Shown: in pieces, positions 30,810-40,763 of the stretch
Numbering within the stretch: the stretch's first letter is position 1
How the letters are laid out: every line of letters begins with the position of its first letter
Source of the DNA: Salisapilia sapeloensis
Taxonomy: Eukaryota > Oomycota > Peronosporomycetes > Peronosporales > Salisapiliaceae
DNA length: 47,123 nucleotides
Reading direction: 5' to 3'
Assembly (NCBI GenBank): GCA_023334545.1
Contig: JAADVB010000150.1
Coordinates: 1-47,123 of the forward strand
Translations under genes and position numbers: made by a program
The notes under the pieces: generated by a model
Database searches by the model: none
The model's input: the letters and a program-made list of their open reading frames with translations, nothing else
What the model was told of the DNA's origin: nothing

Positions 30810-32258
30810 ATGCGAGTACTTGTGTTCCTAGGGGCGCTACTTGGGCCGGTCGTGGAAGCAGGGACGAAGACCATCTTGCACTTCACCGATGTCCATTTGA
30901 ATTATTCGGAAAGTGGTGCACAGCCTCCATGTGCGTATTACTCGGATGCTCCCGTGACGTTGCTTGAATCTGGCCTCGAGTATGCCAAGTCGGTCGCACC
31001 AGACCCCGACTTCTTCCTCTACACGGGCGACCACGTCGTGCATGGTCAATTTACTGATGAGTATATTGCAAAAGCACTACAGGAGAATGTAAAGACTTTA
31101 GAAAAGTATTACACGAGTAAAGATTCATTTACGACGACGGCTATTATTGGCAACGCGGACACGAATCCAGACTACCACATGCCCGTCACGGACATTCACA
31201 AAGATAAGGAGAATCCTGCACTCGCCAATGTTGCCGGGGCGTGGGAAGATACCTTGTCCACGTCCGACTTGGAGAAACTACGTCGACGTGGATACCTCCG
31301 CACTTCCTTTGACGAGCAGCTAGAGATTCTGACGCTCAACACTGTTCCGTACTCGCCATGGCATTCCCCTGACTCAACGTCTGATCCAGATCCGTTCGAA
31401 CAGTTTGTCTGGCTGAATAAAACGTTGCAGGAACTACAGGATAAGAGCAAATTCGCCTACATTACAGGCCATATTCCTCCCATCATAGACTCGTATGGAG
31501 GTAGCCCACAGTGGCATGAAAACTACATCGTCACATACAAAACGATTGTCGAGCAGTACACCGACGTAATTAAAGCTCAGATCTTTGGTCATGTCCATAG
31601 TGTCGAGTTCCGGATGCCTGTGCTGCCGCACCAAGATGCTGACGACACTAGTGGCATCGTACCGTTGCACGTGAGTGGCTCTATCTCTCCTCTCTTCGGT
31701 AACAATCCGTCGTTTATGGTATGGGAAGTGGATAGTGACACGTATGAAATGTTGGACTACACTGTCTATGCTACGAACATCTCTTCTAGCGATCAAACGC
31801 TCGAGTGGAAGCGTCTGTATCGTGCAAGTGAAGCATACGGCTTGAAGGATTTATCTACGAATGAACTAGGAAAGATGTATGCACGCATGTCGATGGATGC
31901 GCAGCTGCTCGACACGTACTATTGGCACATGAAAGCAGACGCTTATCACTTGTCTCCATGCACTACGTATCAATGTCGAGCGAAAATCCTATGTACGATG
32001 AAGTGGTGGACGACGCGTGGGGAGTTCCTAGCATGCGTAGATGGCGCTCGAAACGTAGCGCAGCGGATGATGTTGATGGATGGCACGAGTCTAGCAGCAT
32101 CGGAGCCGATCTCGGCATCCGAGATTGCACTTGTGATGCTAACAGCACTTGTAGCGTCAGGTGGTGCGGTCGGATGCTTTGTTTTGGTATCCAGAATGAC
32201 GCGTAGACCAGTGCCCGAGATGACGAAATTTGGAGAACTACCGAGCCAAGTCGTGTAA
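30810..32258 (+). CDS. Acid sphingomyelinase-like metallophosphodiesterase, membrane-anchored
   Basis: Intronless, 482 aa. An N-terminal signal peptide ([17 protein letters not shown]) and a C-terminal hydrophobic helix (about residues 439-460) followed by a short basic tail predict a type I membrane protein with an extracellular or vacuolar catalytic domain. Calcineurin-like metal motifs are visible: Asp27-x-His29 in [12 protein letters not shown] (71-75), the Asn115 block, ITGHIPP and FGHVHS. Relatives include acid sphingomyelinase, SMPDL3 and yeast polyphosphatase PPN1, so the substrate may be sphingomyelin, nucleotides or polyphosphate. The usual GNH[DE] motif reads GNAD at 114-117: the metal-binding Asn stays but the His thought to assist catalysis is Ala. 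A Cys-rich stretch near residues 385-405 may form disulfides. It converges with PTH2, 119 bp between stops. Confidence 0.85.
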   Translation: MRVLVFLGALLGPVVEAGTKTILHFTDVHLNYSESGAQPPCAYYSDAPVTLLESGLEYAKSVAPDPDFFLYTGDHVVHGQFTDEYIAKALQENVKTLEKYYTSKDSFTTTAIIGNADTNPDYHMPVTDIHKDKENPALANVAGAWEDTLSTSDLEKLRRRGYLRTSFDEQLEILTLNTVPYSPWHSPDSTSDPDPFEQFVWLNKTLQELQDKSKFAYITGHIPPIIDSYGGSPQWHENYIVTYKTIVEQYTDVIKAQIFGHVHSVEFRMPVLPHQDADDTSGIVPLHVSGSISPLFGNNPSFMVWEVDSDTYEMLDYTVYATNISSSDQTLEWKRLYRASEAYGLKDLSTNELGKMYARMSMDAQLLDTYYWHMKADAYHLSPCTTYQCRAKILCTMKWWTTRGEFLACVDGARNVAQRMMLMDGTSLAASEPISASEIALVMLTALVASGGAVGCFVLVSRMTRRPVPEMTKFGELPSQVV

Positions 32259-32377
32259 GATCTTCTTGCGAGTACAGTAAGAAAGGTTTGATACGCTTCA
32301 AATCGCATTTGCAAATGAAACACGAAACCATTCTTCCTTTTCCTCAAGTAGCCACTGCTATATTGAACGTCTTTGCC

Positions 32378-33022
32378 TCACATGAGTTTGAGATGGCCTG
32401 TCACTTCATCCAGTACATGCACAGGAGCAGGGCCGATACCTACGACGGTCTTGCTGTCTGGCGCAATTTGCGTTCGTCCAGCGTCCATCTACATGATGCT
32501 TTCGTTAGGTGATTGGAAGTGGAAGGAAACGAGGTACGTACAACTAGGTAGTGGCAAAGTCCTTTTTCAGCCGCGACCGAGGCAAGTCGTAAGAGTTCCT
32601 CTTCCGAATCCACTTTGAGACATACTTTAGCCTGGCCTAACGTCTCCCAAGCCTTAACTGCGTTCGGTGTCCGCTTGACTGCACGCTTGTACGCTCCAAG
32701 TGTAGCGTGACAACTCTGAGCTGCGATTTTACCTGCGATACATGCCCATTGATATAACTACTAAAATGGCCTAAGAGTTAACTGTAGTCGAACCTTTGCC
32801 CATTTTTAAATCCGTACGGACGCACAGCACCATCTTATGAGGCGTCCATTCTTCCTCGTCTCGACCTTCCCAGTCCGAGTCGCTCTCATCGGAGCTGTCA
32901 TTTATTTCAGAACTAGCCGGTGAAGCTTTCTGAACATTTAGATAAGGCGTAAGGAGGTAATGTGTCGCGACACCGAGCAAGAAAGCACTCGAGTACTTCC
33001 ACACAGCACTATAATCATCCAT
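32378..33022 (-). CDS. PTRH2: Peptidyl-tRNA hydrolase 2 (PTH2/Bit1)
   Basis: Three exons: 33022-32794, 32732-32542 and 32488-32378, introns 61 and 53 bp; 176 aa, the usual size. PTH2 cleaves the ester bond of peptidyl-tRNA released from stalled ribosomes. Residues 7-30 form a hydrophobic segment ([15 protein letters not shown]) like the outer-mitochondrial-membrane anchor of animal PTRH2, followed by an acidic Ser/Asp linker. The catalytic domain begins [15 protein letters not shown], continues over the first splice into [20 protein letters not shown], then [14 protein letters not shown], and over the second into [20 protein letters not shown] and VTGHLKLM. The strip usually written AAQCSHA or AAQCAHA reads AAQSCHA here; the His is kept. 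It is divergent from TRAPPC13, with 76 bp between ATGs. Confidence 0.93.
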
Positions 33023-33098
33023 TTTCACTCTTTCTTATTTTCATGTCTGAAAAGTAGCGTTAAGTAGCTTTACTGCGCCTAAAGTAGCGACGACTAAA
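33023..33098. promoter_or_regulatory. Very short bidirectional promoter PTH2 / TRAPPC13 with phased AAGTAGC repeats
   Basis: Only 76 bp separate the start codons of two divergent genes. The heptamer AAGTAGC occurs three times in the same orientation, at 33052-33058, 33062-33068 and 33082-33088, that is with start spacings of 10 and 20 bp, whole helical turns. Binding by a shared factor is inferred. Confidence 0.5.
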
Positions 33099-34728
33099 AT
33101 GAGTGTCGCGACAGCGGGAAGCGGAGTACATGCGGCGGATCATGGATCCAATGCAGCCTCCGTACAGCCTACGCTAAAAGGTTGACTGGTAGGATGATTC
33201 TGCTTTAGAGATATGTATGTTAACAAGGTCTGTGGTGTAGTGATGCGGCTGTATAAGCCTCGTTTGTATACGCAAGGGGCGACGATGGGATCTACTGTAC
33301 CAACTGCGCTACTTCCATCACACATGCAGCAGCACGAGTTTGCCATGTCAAGTAACTTGATTCTGCCAGACAGTTTTGGGTTCGTAGTGCTATTAGAGGT
33401 GCAATCGATGTGGATTGCTCACAAGCGTATCGTGATCTTAGAGAGATCTACCTAGGAAACACCTTTTGCAGCTACATTAGCGTCATCAATCCATACGACT
33501 GTGATCTCCAAAACGTCCAACTCACGGTATGATACATCAAGTAGCTCAAATCAGAAAAAGAAATTGAAAATGGAAATCTAGGCAAATATCCAATGTGGAT
33601 CCGAACGAACCGAGTTACGTGACAACCGATATGCCAGGTCGAATAAATTGCCACCAGAGAATCCAATGCCAGTCTTGGAACCTGGAATGAATCTCGATAT
33701 GATCGTCGATTATCCACTTGCACATGTGGGAAATCACGTGTACGTCTTCCTATCCTTTCTCTTCTACCTCTGTTTCTCATTAATCAATACATGTGAGATA
33801 GTTTACGTGTGGGTGTGACGTATACTGATCCAGCATCCAAAGCATCCAAGTCGATGCGTAAATTCTATCGCTTTAGCGTACAAAACCCCCTTACGTTCAC
33901 TTTTCACAAGTCGACACAATCGAATGGAGATGAAATCGTGCAAGCATGTATAAGGAATGGATCCAAGCTACCGCTATTCATCGATGATATTGCATTTGAA
34001 CCATTTGTACCGTTCGTAAGCTCCATGCTGGCAGCAAAAGAGGAAGATAGTCGAGATGATATGGACTTGGATCGACTTTTGGATGAAAGTGCACAGTCTC
34101 TACTCGATCCGCAAGCTGAACTATTGCGTGTCTTTCGTGTATCACAAGATAAGAACCAAGCAGTCACGACGAGGTCGTCTCAGGTACCTTGGAACATATC
34201 GTTCATTGGTCTTTGGCGAGAAGCTGAATGAAACGATAGACTTCCGAGCAACTGGGCAAGCTCCGAGTCCGATGGAAGACAGCAATGGGAGAAGCAGGTA
34301 GTATGGACAGCCAGCCTGTACTGCGTAATGTGCCTTCATCCCCTCTCGTCTGGGTCGAGTTCGAAGACATGCCAAAGGAAGTTGGTTTAAACAGTGTTTT
34401 TTCGTCTCAAGTTAAAGTCATGAACGATTTGGACCGAGACGTAGCTCTCCAGCTCCAGTTTAGAAATGGTGCAACGGACGGTATTGTCTGCCACTCGGTC
34501 TCATCTCTGGTAAGCTTCCTTTCGTCAAGCTCTACTATATGCGATATGAATGACACAACGGTGTAGAATCTCGGGACAATTGCATCGTTATCATCGACAA
34601 GTGTATGCGTTCAATTTCTTGCGGTAGAAGGTGGGCTACAATCAATCACTGGTATCGTTTGCGTCGACATGACTTCTGGATACGAATACTACAATGACAA
34701 ATCGGTTCAACTCATGGTTCGAAGCTAA
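33099..34728 (+). CDS. TRAPPC13: TRAPP complex subunit 13 (TRAPPC13)
   Basis: Seven exons: 33099-33180, 33241-33379, 33442-33526, 33582-33739, 33802-34183, 34240-34509, 34567-34728; introns 60, 62, 55, 62, 56 and 57 bp; 425 aa, as in animals. TRAPPC13 is an accessory subunit of the TRAPP III Rab-activating complex in Golgi and autophagy traffic. Spliced family signatures: VMRLYKPRLY, LPDSFG joined to EIYLGNTFCSYISVIN, VGNHVLRVGVTYTD, MRKFYRFSVQNPLTF, then QLGKLRVRWKTAMGE (family form IGKLDIVWKTNLGE), and the end GLQSITGIVCVDM with YEYYNDKSVQLMV. Each junction keeps frame. The N-terminal 27 residues before VMRLYKP are not conserved and the ATG at 33099 is the only reasonable start. The third exon's 5' acceptor (33441) is chosen to restore EIYLGNTF. 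Confidence 0.92.
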
Positions 34729-34774
34729 AAATTGGAAATCAAAAGGTATGGACATTTTCCTTGTCGTTTCGTGT

Positions 34775-37700
34775 TCATTGAATACAACATCTCTTCTTCT
34801 GTTGTCTCTCAGGAAACGTTCCGAGGCAAGTGAACTCGACTTCTCCGGCGAGAAAGACATCCCCAGCAGTTAAATCCACTTTCTGATTCTCATCTAAACG
34901 AGTGTACGTGCCCCAATCGCTACAAGTATCATATAGCCAGTAGCTCCCGAAACGATGTTGGATCACTGCCTGCTGCTTCGACACGTACTTGTCGTTTAGT
35001 TCGATGTCAGCAGACGAACCTAGTGAACCGATCGATGCTGCATTGTTGACTACATGTATGTCGCCTCGATTGGCACCAGACAGAACGTATAGGACGACAG
35101 CATGACGAAGACTCATGTTGCTCTGGACATCCACAATCGTTTGGTCCAACAGTGCTCGATTGCGCTTCTTTCGTCTCCATTTTCGCGGATTTTCCGTCAA
35201 GTCCTTCAGATCAGCGCTATCTACTGACACTGTGTTGTCTTTAATAGACCTCCTGTTCGGACGAACGACGTATGAATGCTTCGTTCGTTCCGCTAAAAGC
35301 TTGTAGCTGCTTTTACGTTTGTTATTATGAATTTCTGACAATATTGGAGGAGCTGGTTTCCCCGTTGGTCGTGTCCCACTCGTCAGCTTGGTGGTAGCAG
35401 TGGCCAGTATTGGCTCCAATTGCTCTGCACCTATGAAGAAGCAGTTCACAGTGGATTTCGCACTAACGTGACCGATGTTCGTGAGGTTATCGTCATTGGA
35501 TGCAAGCTTTATCAAAGGCGTACTGGTTGTCCAAATCGTTTTACAAAGACTGTTGGCTTCCATACTACTCTGTTCATCCGATACAGACCTGAAGCTTATG
35601 GCCGCTTCACCGCTCGTAAGGATCATGAGGCCTTGTTTTTGATACCCGTTTTGAAATTTAAACCCGACAGTTGTGTTAAAGATCGTATCTCCACTATCAT
35701 ACGACAGCTCAACTGCGTCTAACGAAAGCTGTTGAATGCGGTCGTACGCTATTTGTTCCAAACACGGAACGTGCAGTCGAAGTTTCTGCATGAGGTCTCT
35801 TCGGCTTTCTGACAGAGGTAGTTGACATCGCAAGATGTCTAGATAAGGTAATAGAAAGTTACGCAGGTCGGCTTTACTCAGCACCAGGAGAGTGCATTCT
35901 GTTTCTGCAGTGGCTTTATCCGTGTATTCGATGTCATGATCACATTCTTCTTGTAAACAGATTTCACCAAAGTACCCTCCTTCTCCGACGGTCTCGTTTA
36001 AAGGGTGAAAGTTGGACGTCATAGTACTTGATTCACTTCCCTTGACAGTCTTTACAACACCACCGGCAACGGAAGTCTCGACGTACTGACTGCGGTAATC
36101 TGGAATCGTCAAATTCACCTGACCTTTCATGACAACGAATAGGAAGGAGGCAGGATCGCCTTCTTCATGAACGACGTCTCCAGGTTGCAAATGTAGCTGA
36201 GTCGCATGCTGTGCGAGCGTTTCTATCATGGATTTATTACGAGCTATTTGTTGCATCCACGGCATCTTTACCAACATCAGAGCGTTTTGTTGAGTATCTT
36301 CTGCCGTAGCCACTAATGCGTTAGCTGTCTCCGACTTGATATGCACTACTTCCACTTCACTACATCCACATCGAAAGACTGTTCCAGTACGAAGCATCAA
36401 CGCTTTGCTCGTACGTCCAATAGGATCTTCTGGTAGTCTTTTTGTGGCGTGAAGCAAAGCATTGCGTCCAAGGAGCAGGTACACTCCTTGGTTCAAACCA
36501 GCAAACAGTGGCGTAATCGAACTTGCTCCTCCATCCAAGTTTAGTCCGAATTGCTCACTGTTTAGTAGATAAGATGCGATCGGTCCATCGCACACTTTGC
36601 CTCGACCAACGACAAAGTTGTCATTATATCGATGGCAGTAGCCAATGGGCGCATACCCTTGTCGAGTTCTCGCTTTCCGTTTCGACTCGCGTAGCACTTG
36701 GCATCGAATCGCTAAGCGTAACATGTCTGCATCTTTCTCAGGAAAAGCTCGCCGAGGTGTCATGACTTGAAAGATACATTGGCCTAGTAGGAGCACATCA
36801 CCTCGACCGATACGTGTGGGTTTGATCAGTTCAACTCGAGTTCGATGCCGTGGTCGCTCTTCAAAAGTTAAATCCTCCAGCAAGTAGTACATGCCGTCAA
36901 AAATGATACGAGCATGCACCGGGCAGACGTCGTCAGCAGGGATAACGACATCACATAGCTGCGACGAACCGATGACGATCGACTTCTTACAAGCAAGAAT
37001 TACCGGCTCTTGTTTCTTATTTCCTTTGGCATCGGAGAAAGATATTTCAAGCGACAAGGGCTTTCGTGCATTATACGGATTCCTTCGCTTCTTTGATCGT
37101 TTGTAGATCGAGCCACTGAGCAGCAGCATGCCGTCATTTGCCATCGGTGGTTCGGAACTAAATCTAACTTTCTTTCTTGGCTTGTCGGTCTTACGGTCGA
37201 GATAACCGCTTTCGTTGTCATGATGAAATTTATTTAAGGTACCCTGTCGACCTTGCTCTTGATGGCGTTGCCGTTCGTAGTTGCATTCTATCATTGTGAT
37301 GTTGTCGATGTTGAGTACAGTGTCCGAACCTAGGAATATCCTGTCATCAACACGAAGACGGTATCCGTCGCGTTGGGAATGATGCCGATCAATTGTCGAT
37401 AAGCATAAAAATGTGGTCCTAGAACGACTATGATCTTGAATAAGATACTCATCTCCTTCTAACGTGATCTTAGCATGGATAGCGTCCATCTTGCTCTCGC
37501 TTGTAGCAATACGTGCACCATCGCTAGCGTATCGACCAATGTAACCTTCTACTAGGTACCATGCATTAACAGCTTTGGTACTAGTAGGGTTTAATAAGGA
37601 CACGCAAAGCTCTTCTGAACTACGAAAGCGGCTCGTTGTGTCTTGGGGAGTTGTGGGCTGCTCTGTCGGTGCGGCTGGTGAAGTTTGCTTCGATATCACT

Positions 37701-37936
37701 CGAGTCGAAGAGCGATACAAAGAATGTATCGATGAGGCTGCAATCTTTTGCAAAGCCATTTGTCTTGGTGCATTAATAAATTGCAAGTCTTCCTCTACAT
37801 CGAGCTCCTCATCAAACGGTTGAACAGTTCTGCGCTTATTAAGTACATTCATGGATACTCTGCGGAAACTACTGGCAAAAGACGAGCTACGAAGTAGACC
37901 TCTTGGCGATTCCAAAGAAGCATTCGTACCATTCAT
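34775..37936 (-). CDS. Multi-FHA, cyclic-nucleotide-binding-like protein with CaaX-type C-terminus
   Basis: Intronless; 1053 aa from the ATG at 37936. I recognise domains, not a named gene. FHA-like folds (phosphothreonine readers) appear at about 125-210 (GRYASDGARI, then DAIHAKI), 315-395 (VIGSSQLCDVVI, VHARI, GRGDVLLLG) and 945-1040 (ASIGSLGSSADIEL, VSKQQAVI, AGDVFLAG), with a possible degenerate one at 440-530. A cyclic-nucleotide-binding fold covers about 575-695 (LQPGDVVHEEGDPASFLFVVMKG, GEGGYFGEICLQEE); a weaker second one lies at 720-850. In the phosphate-binding cassette Glu658 is present but the usual Arg is not evident, so cAMP/cGMP binding is doubtful. The protein ends RQQKKRCCIQ, which fits a CaaX prenylation box preceded by basic residues. 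Signalling at a membrane is inferred. Its stop is 46 bp from that of TRAPPC13. Confidence 0.85.
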   Translation of the reverse strand: MNGTNASLESPRGLLRSSSFASSFRRVSMNVLNKRRTVQPFDEELDVEEDLQFINAPRQMALQKIAASSIHSLYRSSTRVISKQTSPAAPTEQPTTPQDTTSRFRSSEELCVSLLNPTSTKAVNAWYLVEGYIGRYASDGARIATSESKMDAIHAKITLEGDEYLIQDHSRSRTTFLCLSTIDRHHSQRDGYRLRVDDRIFLGSDTVLNIDNITMIECNYERQRHQEQGRQGTLNKFHHDNESGYLDRKTDKPRKKVRFSSEPPMANDGMLLLSGSIYKRSKKRRNPYNARKPLSLEISFSDAKGNKKQEPVILACKKSIVIGSSQLCDVVIPADDVCPVHARIIFDGMYYLLEDLTFEERPRHRTRVELIKPTRIGRGDVLLLGQCIFQVMTPRRAFPEKDADMLRLAIRCQVLRESKRKARTRQGYAPIGYCHRYNDNFVVGRGKVCDGPIASYLLNSEQFGLNLDGGASSITPLFAGLNQGVYLLLGRNALLHATKRLPEDPIGRTSKALMLRTGTVFRCGCSEVEVVHIKSETANALVATAEDTQQNALMLVKMPWMQQIARNKSMIETLAQHATQLHLQPGDVVHEEGDPASFLFVVMKGQVNLTIPDYRSQYVETSVAGGVVKTVKGSESSTMTSNFHPLNETVGEGGYFGEICLQEECDHDIEYTDKATAETECTLLVLSKADLRNFLLPYLDILRCQLPLSESRRDLMQKLRLHVPCLEQIAYDRIQQLSLDAVELSYDSGDTIFNTTVGFKFQNGYQKQGLMILTSGEAAISFRSVSDEQSSMEANSLCKTIWTTSTPLIKLASNDDNLTNIGHVSAKSTVNCFFIGAEQLEPILATATTKLTSGTRPTGKPAPPILSEIHNNKRKSSYKLLAERTKHSYVVRPNRRSIKDNTVSVDSADLKDLTENPRKWRRKKRNRALLDQTIVDVQSNMSLRHAVVLYVLSGANRGDIHVVNNAASIGSLGSSADIELNDKYVSKQQAVIQHRFGSYWLYDTCSDWGTYTRLDENQKVDLTAGDVFLAGEVEFTCLGTFPERQQKKRCCIQ

Positions 37937-38331
37937 CCTTTGGACCCCTCGCAAGATGCAATTAGTTCAACGTTCTCTTGTTATAAGTAGATGAGACCAA
38001 AATCGAGTATGTATTGGTGTCTATAAATTATCGCATAGGACTATCGCCGTTCTATTCTTACCCGGCTTCGGCAGTCCTAAGCGACTATTAACTTTTCGAA
38101 ACGACCGGGTGGTTTATCCGCGTGGTTGAAGAGAAGTATGAGCGAGGTTTCCACATGGAGCAGCTAGATGGCCGCTATCATTCCAAAGAAAAAGAAAAAA
38201 GTCTTTTTTTTCATTCTTCTCTCACGTGGAAACTACCAATAGAAATGCTTAGTTTACGATTTTGAACCAATAAGCTTTTTGCATCGGATTCCTATAAAGA
38301 ACTAGCTTGGCGTGTGCCTTGGAAGGACAAG
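37937..38331. promoter_or_regulatory. Divergent promoter region, FHA/CNB gene / thiol dioxygenase
   Basis: 395 bp between start codons. On the dioxygenase side there are a palindromic CACGTG (38223-38228), CCAAT at 38236-38240 and CCAAT at 38267-38271 within TTTTGAACCAATAAG, the last 61 bp upstream of the ATG. A purine run followed by eight T residues lies near 38190-38215. No gene is seen. Confidence 0.5.
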
Positions 38332-39075
38332 ATGTCACCCGTTTGGCGGAGTGTAGTGCAAGGCGAGAGAGCTGCTACTTCCGGGAACATATTGGAAGGT
38401 ATTCGTGAGCTTCTAGTGGAAGCGATGGGCAGTCCAGACCGTCAGGATCATGCGGCACTTTCGATTGACGAGATCGAGCCGATCAAACAGCTCTGCGATA
38501 AGCTCCAGCCAGAGCATTTCCATTTGCAAGTTCCTGATCCGAAGAAACCGAAGACGAGCCCAAAGACAGCTATTGACAAATATGTTCGATACCAGCATAT
38601 ATGGGAAGACGAAAGTTTCTCGATGGGCATCTTCATTCTTCCACCCGGAACTTCTATTCCTCTCCATGACCATCCAGAAATGAGTGTCATCTCTAGAGTT
38701 TTATACGGAAGTATGCATGCGACTGCTTGTGACTTTGTCCATGACGATAATGAGGAGGAATTGCCGGATGGGCATAAAATGGCACGATTAAGTTCGAACG
38801 AAACGGTGCATGGACCGTTTTCCACGGAGCTTCTACCCAACCGCGGTAACCTGCATGAATTCGTTGCTGGCGAGCCACAAGGGTGTGCGATTTTCGACAT
38901 ACTAACACCTCCATACGACCCCGAAGGTGGTCGAGATTGTACGTACTATCGAATCGTCGGTGATTACCACGACAAGAAGAAGTTTGACCTGGTCGAATTG
39001 GAAGCGTATGAACCCAAGGACTTTATAGTAGCCGGTGAAACATACCGAGGTCCGCCGCTCATGCCGCAGCAGTAA
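38332..39075 (+). CDS. Thiol dioxygenase of the ADO / plant cysteine oxidase family
   Basis: Intronless, 247 aa; the frame extends a few codons upstream to a GTG, but the first ATG is at 38332. Family members add O2 to a thiol: free cysteamine, or the N-terminal cysteine of regulatory proteins, which then enter the Arg/N-degron pathway, making the enzyme an oxygen sensor. The cupin iron site is intact: His112 and His114 in SIPLHDHPEMSVISRVLYG and His175 in GNLHEFVAGEPQGCAIFDIL. The closing LTPPYDP..GRDCTYYRIV matches the PPY...GRxCTY signature of ADO and PCO proteins. Whether the substrate is cysteamine or N-terminal cysteine cannot be decided. CCAAT boxes and a CACGTG element lie upstream. 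The next gene follows after 119 bp on the same strand. Confidence 0.92.
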   Translation: MSPVWRSVVQGERAATSGNILEGIRELLVEAMGSPDRQDHAALSIDEIEPIKQLCDKLQPEHFHLQVPDPKKPKTSPKTAIDKYVRYQHIWEDESFSMGIFILPPGTSIPLHDHPEMSVISRVLYGSMHATACDFVHDDNEEELPDGHKMARLSSNETVHGPFSTELLPNRGNLHEFVAGEPQGCAIFDILTPPYDPEGGRDCTYYRIVGDYHDKKKFDLVELEAYEPKDFIVAGETYRGPPLMPQQ

Positions 39076-39194
39076 ATACACCAAGCGCGAGGGTTTGCAT
39101 TGTTGTACCCTACTTGTTCCATCTTATTTGTACCAATCATACGACATGTCTTTCATAGCACTTTTTCATAGCACGCCGGAGGCACCGAAGGCGA

Positions 39195-40763
39195 ATGGTG
39201 CGACGAGTTCGTCGACAGGTTTCGCAGGATCCGCCATCTCCTGATGCGAACAACGTGACCAAGAGGTCTCGTCGATCTCGTAAAGAGACTACGACTTCAG
39301 CTACGAAATCGAGCGGGAAAAAGCGCGCGAATGGGAGCACAACGGCGGCAAATGCGAAACCGCGTAAAAAGCGCAAGACGGTGGCGGATAAGCGAGAGGA
39401 GAATAAGCCATTGAACGAGCCTTTCTACGTCGAAAGTGGCGTCGAATGGCAGCGGAGCAATATCGGTATGTCGTCAGATCATGGTTATTTTTGTCCTCTA
39501 TCAAGGTCACTCGTGTCCTTCAGTTCCTGCATTCTACTGTTCAACTAGTTGCTCGCATCTCTTGCATGCATACGTACATGACGATTGTCTAGCTAGAAGA
39601 ATACTCATGGTTGTATACTAGATTTCGAAGAGCTCACAGCGCTTCGACGTATGTGGCAACTACCTGCTGCTTGCCACATTCTATGGCTTCTACAACAGCC
39701 ACTGACCTTGCGCTTTTCAAATACACTTCTAGAGTACGAAGCCGCTCTTCTCCAGCCTCAGAGTTCTAGTATCTTAGAAGACGTCTTTACAAAACTATTG
39801 CTGAAAAAGAGTGATCGGAAAGCATTATCCGAAGGCCTTGGTCTCCGATACGAGTGGTGGAATAAACAGCTTCGACAGCACTACTTGAAAATGTACGACA
39901 GACTCTACTTGCTCTTGCAAAAAGCCAAGGAGCCAGTGCCAAAGTCATGGATGGAAGAGCATGATGACAGTAGCGCAGACCTGTCGTCAGCTGAAGAAGA
40001 GAGTGTCGAGGATGTCGAATTGACGGATGACGAGTGGATGACACTAGAGATTCTCAAGTCTCGTCTCGAACCTCTAGGAGACGAGTGTCCTCTAAAGCAC
40101 CAGTCCTTCGCGGACTTGACGGTCGAACTGCGTTGTAAAATCCTACTGAACCTATGTGAAGCAGTCATCTACGACCATTCGAACACAGAGTTCCTTCGGC
40201 AGATGGAAGAGGACGATTTGCGCGTCGAACCTCTAGGTCGAGATCGTGTCGGCAATCGCTTCTACTTCTTCCCTCAGTTCTACGAAGAGCGACGGTTGTA
40301 TCGACTAACTGAAGGTTCGCACGACTGGGAGCTATGGGTCAAAGGAGACGACGCCTTTCGTGGTATGCTCGAAGCTTTGCAAAACATGAAAGGTCGGAAA
40401 GGCAAGGGCGAGCAGGAACTCTTGGACGGACTGGAAGCTATCGTCGAGCAGATCGAGACGGAGCGAGAGGTTGAGAAACGAGAAGCCGAGAAAGCTCAGA
40501 AACGAGCGATTATCGATGCTATGCCACGCAAACGATCTCTACGTCTACAGGCAAAACAATTGGAAGAGCAGGAGACACAAAAGGAAGTGGCACAAGTAGA
40601 AGCGCAGGAGCAAAAGCATAAGGCAGAAGACGAGAAAGCAGAAAAGGAAGCGCAGCAGGACTTGAGTCGAGCGGAACGAGCTGCGAGGAGACGGATGCAG
40701 GACCAAGTGCATCTGGAAGACACTTTGGTCACGCAAGAGAAAGATGAACAGTCGACGGAATAA
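39195..40763 (+). CDS. DDT/WHIM-like chromatin protein resembling CECR2
   Basis: Two exons, 39195-39465 and 39622-40763, with a 156-bp intron; 470 aa. The first 75 residues are basic and disordered, with KPRKKRKTVADKR as a likely nuclear signal. Splicing creates NIDFEELTALRRMWQLPAACHIL, which matches the CECR2/DDT start ELRSVWELPAIAHF. A linker with an acidic stretch (about 165-185) leads to SFADLTVELRCKILLNLCEAV and DDLRVEPLGRDRVGNRFYFFP, corresponding to CECR2 SFQDLPLRTRVEILHRLCD and [20 protein letters not shown] (WHIM-like). The remainder is a Glu/Lys/Gln-rich coiled coil. CECR2 and related DDT proteins pair with ISWI ATPases in nucleosome-remodelling complexes. Animal CECR2 carries a bromodomain after this region; none is seen here. 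The stop is 28 bp from that of DUS3. Confidence 0.83.
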
